A stretch of DNA of 12,642 nucleotides from a bacterium (GTDB lineage: Bacteria; Auribacterota; Auribacteria; Auribacterales; Auribacteraceae), in contig JAGGZS010000113.1 of the NCBI GenBank assembly GCA_021161885.1, positions 1 to 12,642 of the forward strand, read 5' to 3'. The translations under genes were made by a program, and so were the position numbers. The notes beneath the pieces were generated by a model. That model had not been told where the DNA came from, made no database searches, and was given only the letters and a program-made list of their open reading frames with translations. This document shows positions 9,101-12,642 of this stretch, piece after piece; the stretch's first letter is position 1, and the number at the start of each line of letters is the position of its first letter.

Positions 9101-9946
9101 GTTCAGATGGGGTGTGATAAGATAATTCCCGCGCCTGTCCGGCTCTGCCCAATCAATCAAAAAACCCGACGGATATGACGCACCCCAATAAGGTATTGTA
9201 TTGTTGACAGGATCAACTGATTTGGCAATATTTACAACAGCGGCGGTATTGTTATCTGACTCATCACGTTTAAAATTGAGTGAAACAGCCATACCCTCAT
9301 TATCATCGAATGCCCATCCTTGAACCTGTAATGTATCCCCTTGAATTATCTCGGTATCGCCTATAACCATACTGGAATTCACAGACAATACCTTGCCGGC
9401 CGGCCGGTCATCGGTCTGCTGAAAAACATTTATATCGCTTGAGACAAGATGCATATTGTTGCCGGAACTTGTGTTGTAAAGATTCAGCGTTAAAGGCAAA
9501 TTCGCCATATCAGGAGTAAGGTACGCTATCGTAAACGGAAGCGATACTACGGAATTATCGGTTATCGTAACAGGAGTCCCGGCTTGAATGACAGTGTTAC
9601 CCGGTATTTCGGCTATCTGAAGCTGAAGCGCCCCGGATGCGATATCTTGGGATATTGCTCCGTTGATTTGCACAATCTGGCTGAACTCTATCTGCACATC
9701 GACAGTCCCCTGTTCAAGCGGATACATAACTGCGTTATTTAAAGTCATGCTGAATAACGGAACCGTCTGGTCAAAATCTATATATATATTAATGGTTTTC
9801 ATATCATGCCTGATAAAATACGGACGGTAATCGTCTTGCGCTCCGTTTTCGAAAGTATCATTGTATCCGTCATTGTCGTAATCAATAGCGACAACCGATG
9901 CGGCACAACAAAATATTAGAATAAAAAGAAAACCAAACTTTTTCAT
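6158..9946 (-). CDS. Large exported Ig/TIG and beta-propeller protein
   Basis: This 1262-residue predicted secreted protein has a signal peptide (MKKFGFLFILIFCCAASVVA). Directly after it is a calcium-loop-like sequence, DYDNDGYNDTFE (residues 22-33), of the D-x-D-x-D-G-x-x-D-x-x-E type found in dockerin and thrombospondin type 3 loops. Residues ~50-175 look like a beta-sandwich, and ~185-300 and ~300-405 like bacterial Ig-type domains. Residues ~409-495 fit an IPT/TIG domain (INVSPRLGPWEGNNIVSITG). From ~500 to 825 about seven strand clusters repeat, consistent with one beta-propeller. A short Ig-like piece at ~826-897 separates it from a second propeller-like stretch (~920-1262). No catalytic motif was recognised, so a structural or binding role on the surface is inferred. 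It starts 11 nt after the chaperone-like gene without a clear Shine-Dalgarno, which suggests translational coupling. Its final Glu codons double as the ribosome site of the next gene. Confidence 0.92.
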   Translation of the reverse strand: MKKFGFLFILIFCCAASVVAIDYDNDGYNDTFENGAQDDYRPYFIRHDMKTINIYIDFDQTVPLFSMTLNNAVMYPLEQGTVDVQIEFSQIVQINGAISQDIASGALQLQIAEIPGNTVIQAGTPVTITDNSVVSLPFTIAYLTPDMANLPLTLNLYNTSSGNNMHLVSSDINVFQQTDDRPAGKVLSVNSSMVIGDTEIIQGDTLQVQGWAFDDNEGMAVSLNFKRDESDNNTAAVVNIAKSVDPVNNTIPYWGASYPSGFLIDWAEPDRRGNYLITPHLNDGSHDVALETKKIFWNKKPEIQLDSPQPYTNIYTMNYLIAGEAVDLDVNLGIGAYLSSVEVYIDDNSNLIKLITNNILSNENMNIQFDWTTVSDYAEGEHTILAVAHDSFGLQSDELQIPIVIYKTVPLIINVSPRLGPWEGNNIVSITGNGLAALSNVSFENIPAAILPGATDSLVQVVVNSFVPSESRYTEVRLSNDYGSYFKQDAYRFIPAELNALNTDSQIADIKYSNLEKSLYILNIDEHAVDVYEQDNGNGLQLNYTASFNTQGTDAKPEYKMELSRLEDIMFVIYEDSNRIDIYDLQNDGAPLDVIYLLDNEGTAVSNNSFAYLMGDEFLMSGMLLVGTQGENSGLYLVYLDIADYNHSIEEITLPGSYDSVNVYSCANKSTAYIIYKSSATGEFTTYRYDAKYDLFSGPLPTSMTLAPGEIDELKLSTNYNGIKFLLYTTSQISQFDKYGLLLGSASYGMDLAVYDSCRSVFYSLNGGDISFHIRSLDNLTEEITYCDLPENSHFALCASLDWNGDFMFALSAEGTAVVKVGDIYPQIQDLPTFVQSGQTVHFKVNNIGQVPENVVSYVDDTEKASNFDNDTSTYALTSPLDNDTAEKLYIKLYGYPSKQEPLYMMSKLADVVDNNIGLQFFYPTGLFYDELRSDLYAFDPSQTGGFSILRFHIEVDNNGEVAVTRKMVPFQMQIGNPLSMTFVHDYIVVLSLYSHQCTWFNVTDFDANGTAQVHTAAISPFITPSGIAGYSPADNPDMNYVYIWNSLSTGGLDVFQLDIDTGITAWCGQILSPHTTNIYIDHNPNDYTKDRAYAVSSSLSGAQNDIITVFEPFKSAFSISPLASINLGSSGGAYKIAANDAHFFVSLYDSKGITLFDPDLSGNSNHFIYNILNNDSKYSRFLTVDENNLVFSGKESDNLFTLSFMDLNPWNDYPYVSPFDINENYTVSSSQLQDVKIIKGKVFTVIGHEIYIINLINKEEE
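6161..6169 (-). promoter_or_regulatory. Strong ribosome binding site inside the upstream gene's last codons
   Basis: On the minus strand this reads GAGGAGGAA, with 8 nt between its last G and the ATG at 6154. The same bases encode the final Glu residues (GAG GAG GAA, then TAA) of the 1262-residue protein. It fixes the start of the PEP-CTERM gene and couples the two reading frames. Confidence 0.85.
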
Positions 9947-9957
9947 AAATATATCAA

Positions 9958-10758
9958 CTAATTCCCTAAACCTTTGATTATTGTCGTGTTTATGCCTTTG
10001 ACTTCAAAGACAATTTCTTTCTGCCATTGTTTCATATTGCCTTCATCACCGGCATGAATATTTATTTTCGCTTTATATTTTCCGTCCGCTAATTTTTTGT
10101 CTTCCTTGAATTTTGTGGTATAATCGGTACTTTGGTTCGGGATAACTCCCCATTTGATTTCATTAAATTTCAAAGCGTATTTTTGAGGTGAACCAACACC
10201 TGTAATTATTATTGATCCGACAGGCCGTATATGAACGTTGCCTGTGTTGCGAACATTTAAAATTATTTCAGCAGTTTTTTTATTGTTTATCTGAATTTTT
10301 TTTATATCGAAATCATATTTTTCAGTGCCTTTTACCATTACGTATATAGGCACAGACATACGAACCGCAAACGTAGCCATACCTTGAGTGGTCGCCGCGG
10401 ATACTTCTTGTGTAACAAACCAAGCGTTATATTCGCCTGACGCGTTTTCAGGTATAGATACGGTGTAAGTAATAATTTCAGAACTTTCAGGCGCAAGCTC
10501 AACAATATCCTTAGATATTTTCAGCCAATCCGATACCACCGGATTTTTGGTTCTATCTGTCCAAAAAACTTTTACTTTAACAGGTTCATCGCTGGGATTG
10601 CTAAACTCAAATTTTTCTTCAAAACTTTTTCCGGGAGGAACTTTTGCCTCAATACGGGACGGAGACAGCAAAAACTTAGCGAATACGCTGTTTGCCTGCA
10701 AAATTAAACACGCACCTATAAAAATAGAAATAATATTTTTATATTTTATTGTTTTCAA
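9958..10758 (-). CDS. Two-domain Ig-like periplasmic chaperone-type protein (PapD / WxL-interacting-like)
   Basis: This is a 266-residue protein with a hydrophobic signal peptide ending near NSVFA (residue ~27). Domain 1 (~29-145) has the layout of PapD-type chaperone N-domains and of DUF916. It opens with LLSPSRIEAKVPPGKSFEEK and FSNPSDEPVKVKVFW, continues with an ELAPESSEIITYTVSIPENA strand pair and SGEYNAWF, and closes with SVPIYVMVKG. Domain 2 (~148-255) contains LNVRNTGNVHIRPVG, typical of the second Ig-like domain in such proteins (DUF3324/NEW3-like). Pilus chaperones cap exported beta-sandwich subunits in the periplasm, whereas Gram-positive WxL-interacting proteins bridge surface proteins and peptidoglycan. 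A chaperone for the neighbouring exported paralogues is the better inference in a diderm. The start is TTG at 10758: AAAGG lies 8 nt upstream and no in-frame ATG exists nearby. No usher gene is adjacent. Confidence 0.85.
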   Translation of the reverse strand: MKTIKYKNIISIFIGACLILQANSVFAKFLLSPSRIEAKVPPGKSFEEKFEFSNPSDEPVKVKVFWTDRTKNPVVSDWLKISKDIVELAPESSEIITYTVSIPENASGEYNAWFVTQEVSAATTQGMATFAVRMSVPIYVMVKGTEKYDFDIKKIQINNKKTAEIILNVRNTGNVHIRPVGSIIITGVGSPQKYALKFNEIKWGVIPNQSTDYTTKFKEDKKLADGKYKAKINIHAGDEGNMKQWQKEIVFEVKGINTTIIKGLGN

Positions 10759-10809
10759 TATTTTAGCCTTTCTTTTTCGCTTAGTTTTTGTTAAATCCTA
10801 ATCTTTCAA

Positions 10810-10842
10810 TACGCGCGGGCAACACAAAATTGCCCGCGCGTA
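10810..10842 (-). promoter_or_regulatory. Perfect 13-bp GC-rich stem-loop between subunit and chaperone genes
   Basis: The arms 10810-10822 (TACGCGCGGGCAA on the + strand) and 10830-10842 are exact inverted repeats around a 7-nt loop. In the minus-strand transcript the stem lies 26 nt after the stop of the 275-residue gene and is followed by TTGAAAG rather than a U-tract. It is therefore not a standard intrinsic terminator. It could block exonucleases, partially attenuate transcription or be a processing site that keeps the upstream genes more highly expressed than the chaperone gene. It stands out strongly against the AT-rich background. Confidence 0.75.
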
Positions 10843-10858
10843 TAAAACGCGTATAAAA
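10837..10858. repeat. Perfect 11-bp tandem duplication CGCGTATAAAA
   Basis: CGCGTATAAAA occurs at 10837-10847 and immediately again at 10848-10858. The first copy overlaps the right arm of the stem-loop at 10810-10842. The spacing of one helical turn could suit a DNA-binding protein, but a replication-slippage product is equally possible. Confidence 0.7.
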
Positions 10859-10868
10859 TATTAAAAAA

Positions 10869-11696
10869 TTAATTCCATCTTAAATCAAAATACACTTTAG
10901 TCGCATACGTACCGGAACCTATACCTTCTTCACTGGCACCGAAGATAACTTCAAGACGGTTCTTGGTTCCATCGTTTTTTAATAAAGGTGAACCTTTAAT
11001 TGAACCAGCGACCAAAATCGGGTCATTGCCTAATAGAGTTTCATTGGCAAGTTCCGGAACAGGGCTGAATACACATTGACTCGGATAATGTTTACCGTCC
11101 CAAAGCATAACAGGAATTGCAGTGCCTTTAACACCTAAATCGACTGAATCAAAAGGTGGAAGACCATCATCATCAGAATCATAGCTTACCTTACCGCCAT
11201 TATCCATAACAGCAAAACCGTGAATACCTTCTGATCGTACTTTTAATGAAGCGCCATATAATAGCCCTTTACCTTTATAAAGAGAATTCTGGTTCTGCAG
11301 TCCTGCAAATTTTGATACATAATCTTCTTTTTGGGTATTATTCATAGTGGTCCAGTTATCAGGCAACGGATATGGGGTAGCATCATTATCATCATCATTC
11401 ATCGCATCCGAATAAACAACTACTTCATATATATCAAACACATCAAGGTCTAAATATACTTTGCCAAGTACAAGTTTCTTGTTGCCCATTGAGTGCATAT
11501 TTGCTCCCACTGTGTTAAGAGCGTCAACATTTATAGCGTTGTCGGAATCATTATCTTTGATAGCAATACCCCATGTGCCACTAGTTTGCTGTACTGTAAC
11601 GGCAATTGTAATCTCGTCAGAAACATCATCGGCATATAAGCCTGGCGCGCATGACAATAGTAATGCTAAAATTGCTAAAAAAGTGATTTTTTTCAT
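10869..11696 (-). CDS. Exported subunit-like protein, paralogue of the 254-residue gene
   Basis: This 275-residue exported protein has a signal peptide (MKKITFLAILALLLSCAPGLYA). An LLSC at residues 13-16 could act as a poor lipobox, but cleavage after LYA is also plausible. ATG 11696 is chosen because AAGGAGAG lies just upstream, whereas the in-frame ATG at 11726 has no good ribosome site and would put charged residues before the signal peptide. The protein is Asp-rich and beta-rich. It shares with the 254-residue neighbour FDIYEVVVYSD (~87-97), YVSKFAGL (~126-133), a PVPEL stretch (~212-216) and the C-terminus YATKVYFDLRWN. The same C-terminal pattern ends the giant 1649-residue protein. No known family was recognised. 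A structural subunit folded with help from the downstream chaperone-like protein is inferred. Gaps of 160 bp before and 110 bp after allow its own promoter and differential expression. Confidence 0.88.
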   Translation of the reverse strand: MKKITFLAILALLLSCAPGLYADDVSDEITIAVTVQQTSGTWGIAIKDNDSDNAINVDALNTVGANMHSMGNKKLVLGKVYLDLDVFDIYEVVVYSDAMNDDDNDATPYPLPDNWTTMNNTQKEDYVSKFAGLQNQNSLYKGKGLLYGASLKVRSEGIHGFAVMDNGGKVSYDSDDDGLPPFDSVDLGVKGTAIPVMLWDGKHYPSQCVFSPVPELANETLLGNDPILVAGSIKGSPLLKNDGTKNRLEVIFGASEEGIGSGTYATKVYFDLRWN

Positions 11697-11703
11697 TTGT
11701 TTT

Positions 11704-11711
11704 CTCTCCTT
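11704..11711 (-). promoter_or_regulatory. Ribosome binding site deciding the start at 11696
   Basis: On the minus strand this reads AAGGAGAG, 7 nt from the ATG at 11696. It is the only good Shine-Dalgarno for this gene and argues against the ATG ten codons upstream at 11726. Confidence 0.8.
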
Positions 11712-11741
11712 TGTTTTTTTGTTCATAATAATAAACCTAAC

Positions 11742-11768
11742 AAACAGAATAGTTTAATTTTTCTGTTT
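11742..11768 (-). promoter_or_regulatory. 8-bp inverted repeat in the leader of the 275-residue gene
   Basis: AAACAGAA at 11742-11749 and TTCTGTTT at 11761-11768 are exact inverted arms around an 11-nt AT-rich loop, 45 nt upstream of the ATG at 11696. This could be a transcript hairpin or an operator-like dyad. No U-tract follows on the minus strand. It is short and AT-rich, so chance cannot be excluded. Confidence 0.35.
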
Positions 11769-11771
11769 TCA

Positions 11772-11786
11772 CCCCCCTTTTTTTTT
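11772..11786. repeat. C6-T9 homopolymer tract upstream of the 275-residue gene
   Basis: Six C at 11772-11777 are followed directly by nine T at 11778-11786 (A9-G6 in the transcript direction). It lies 76-90 nt upstream of the start at 11696, outside any coding region. Such paired tracts are prone to slippage and could change promoter or leader spacing. Confidence 0.5.
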
Positions 11787-11798
11787 CTTATTTTTTGT

Positions 11799-11831
11799 CT
11801 AAAAAACTACCAAACCATAACCAAAAAACTA
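11799..11831. repeat. Three imperfect 11-bp tandem units between the two subunit-like genes
   Basis: On the + strand the units are CTAAAAAACTA, CCAAACCATAA and CCAAAAAACTA. The outer two differ at one base and the middle is more diverged. Phased A-tracts one helical turn apart often bend DNA, so this could be part of the promoter region for the 275-residue gene. I could not pick a convincing -35/-10 pair. Confidence 0.5.
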
Positions 11832-11856
11832 TAAAATCAAGTTATAAAAAATTTTT

Positions 11857-12621
11857 TTAATTGCCCACAAGATCAATAATCACATGAGCTTCATATTTTT
11901 TATGGAGTGCGTTCCCAATATTAGCTCCAATATTCCTGTTTGTAACATCCATAGCAAAAGTAAGTTCTATTTTATGGGGATAAGTCGCGTCAAAAGCTGA
12001 AGCGATTACCTTCTTATAACTTCCGTATGTACTCCCAGCCAGATCATCATCAACCGCCATTTTTTCAGGTACGTAAAAGAAAGACAAATCTTCACTGTTG
12101 TCCGGATCAAGGGAAGTAAAATATTTTGCGTCGATAGATCCGTCCGGATTGACCGGAGCGGTTACCTGACCTTTGCCGGCAGTCCTTGGTACCCATACCT
12201 TAAAAGGGACAAAAAAAGTTTGCCCGTAAGGCCGTGATATAGGCTGTCGCAAACGCAGCCCCGCAAACTTTGAGGCATAAAGCATTTTAGAGGAAGCAGG
12301 AACCTGAAGAGGTACATAAGTACTAAGATTAAGTTCGTTTATATTATCCGTATAAATAAGAATTTCGTAAATATCGCTTGCCTGCCAAGAAGCATACGCT
12401 GTCCCTATTTTTCTATATATTTTATTGGTCGCGAATATATTGAACCCGTCAGATTGATTTTTCATAAAATCGGTCTGGTCAACATTGATCCACATAGGGG
12501 TATGGTTTTTTTGTATTTCGATGCTGATTTCAAGAGGCTCTGAGGTAACATGGTTTTCCGCTTGAGCATAAAAAGGAAAACTTAACAATAGGACAACTAA
12601 TAAAAAATAGATTCTTTTCAT
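11857..12621 (-). CDS. Exported subunit-like protein, first gene of the visible cluster
   Basis: This 254-residue exported protein has a signal peptide (MKRIYFLLVVLLLSFPFYAQA). The mature part is beta-rich and lacks cysteine. It shares with the 275-residue downstream neighbour SDIYEILIYTD (~82-92), YASKFAGL (~115-122) and FYVPEKM (~182-188). It shares with the C-terminal region of the 1649-residue protein the strand VPFKVWVPR (~138-146, against LPLKVWCKN) and the C-terminus YEAHVIIDLVGN. No named family was recognised. By context it is inferred to be a surface or filament subunit assisted by the chaperone-like protein two genes downstream. ATG 12621 follows directly on a Lys-Arg signal start. 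Only 21 nt remain upstream in the window, with no clear Shine-Dalgarno, so the promoter or a preceding gene lies outside. Confidence 0.87.
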   Translation of the reverse strand: MKRIYFLLVVLLLSFPFYAQAENHVTSEPLEISIEIQKNHTPMWINVDQTDFMKNQSDGFNIFATNKIYRKIGTAYASWQASDIYEILIYTDNINELNLSTYVPLQVPASSKMLYASKFAGLRLRQPISRPYGQTFFVPFKVWVPRTAGKGQVTAPVNPDGSIDAKYFTSLDPDNSEDLSFFYVPEKMAVDDDLAGSTYGSYKKVIASAFDATYPHKIELTFAMDVTNRNIGANIGNALHKKYEAHVIIDLVGN

Positions 12622-12642
12622 TTATAATCAACTATATAAAAA

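Noticed and set aside
10810..10842. Stem-loop as an intrinsic terminator of the upstream gene
   Set aside because: The stem is strong but no U-tract follows in the minus-strand transcript, and the + strand side is followed by TAAAAC rather than a T run.
11650..11696. Lipoprotein assignment for the 275-residue protein (LLSC at residues 13-16)
   Set aside because: Leu at the -2 position is atypical for a lipobox, and a normal cleavage site after LYA follows, so it is left undecided.
11697..11726. Start of the 275-residue gene at the upstream ATG (11726)
   Set aside because: It adds ten mostly charged residues before the signal peptide and lacks a good ribosome site, while AAGGAG precedes the ATG at 11696.
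11461..11757. 98-codon + strand open frame antisense to the 275-residue gene
   Set aside because: It covers the signal peptide and N-terminal coding region of a well-supported gene on the other strand, with no family resemblance.
1..12642. CRISPR array, tRNA, rRNA, transposase or insertion-sequence ends
   Set aside because: No regularly spaced repeats with unique spacers, no cloverleaf or rRNA-like sequence, and no transposase motif or paired terminal inverted repeats were seen.

Overview
The window reads as AT-rich bacterial chromosome from a diderm (Gram-negative type) organism. Six genes lie head to tail on the minus strand, transcribed from about 12621 down to 370. Five of the six encode products with clear Sec-type signal peptides, and the sixth (the chaperone-like protein) also starts with a hydrophobic leader, so this is an export or cell-surface locus. 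One product ends in a PEP-CTERM sorting tail, which implies an exosortase elsewhere in the genome and an outer membrane. The lineage is not certain. Low GC, PEP-CTERM tails and very large beta-rich exported proteins would fit a PVC-type lineage (Kiritimatiellota or Lentisphaerota), Omnitrophota or a similar group, but this is a weak inference.

Layout in order of transcription. (1) A 254-residue exported protein, 12621-11857. (2) A 160-bp spacer with 11-bp repeats, a homopolymer tract and a small inverted repeat, then a 275-residue exported paralogue, 11696-10869. (3) A 110-bp spacer with a perfect 13-bp GC-rich stem-loop and an 11-bp tandem duplication, then a 266-residue two-domain Ig-like chaperone-type protein, 10758-9958. 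(4) A 1262-residue Ig/TIG/beta-propeller protein, 9946-6158. (5) A 263-residue PEP-CTERM protein, 6154-5363. (6) A 1649-residue multidomain protein, 5319-370, with a GH18-like barrel, sialidase-type Asp-box repeats, jelly-roll-like domains and an fn3-like domain. Spacing is 11 nt between genes 3 and 4, 3 nt between genes 4 and 5, and 43 nt between genes 5 and 6, so at least genes 3-6 look co-transcribed.

The main observation is that genes 1 and 2 and the last ~265 residues of gene 6 appear to carry the same C-terminal module. All three share a central strand ending I/V-Y-T/S-D and an extreme C-terminus of the form Y-x3-[VI]-[IY]-[IF]-D-[LM]-x2-N. A protein resembling PapD-type pilus chaperones and the DUF916/DUF3324 WxL-interacting proteins is encoded between them. 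The inferred model is a chaperone-assisted surface-assembly system in which two small proteins are structural subunits and the giant enzyme-like protein is attached or exported through a fused copy of the subunit domain. No usher or other outer-membrane pore lies in the window.

The leftmost 369 bases hold no confident gene. They contain an AT-rich ~18-bp repeat and a long + strand open frame with one in-frame stop that may be a decayed gene end. No tRNA, rRNA, CRISPR array or insertion sequence was seen.
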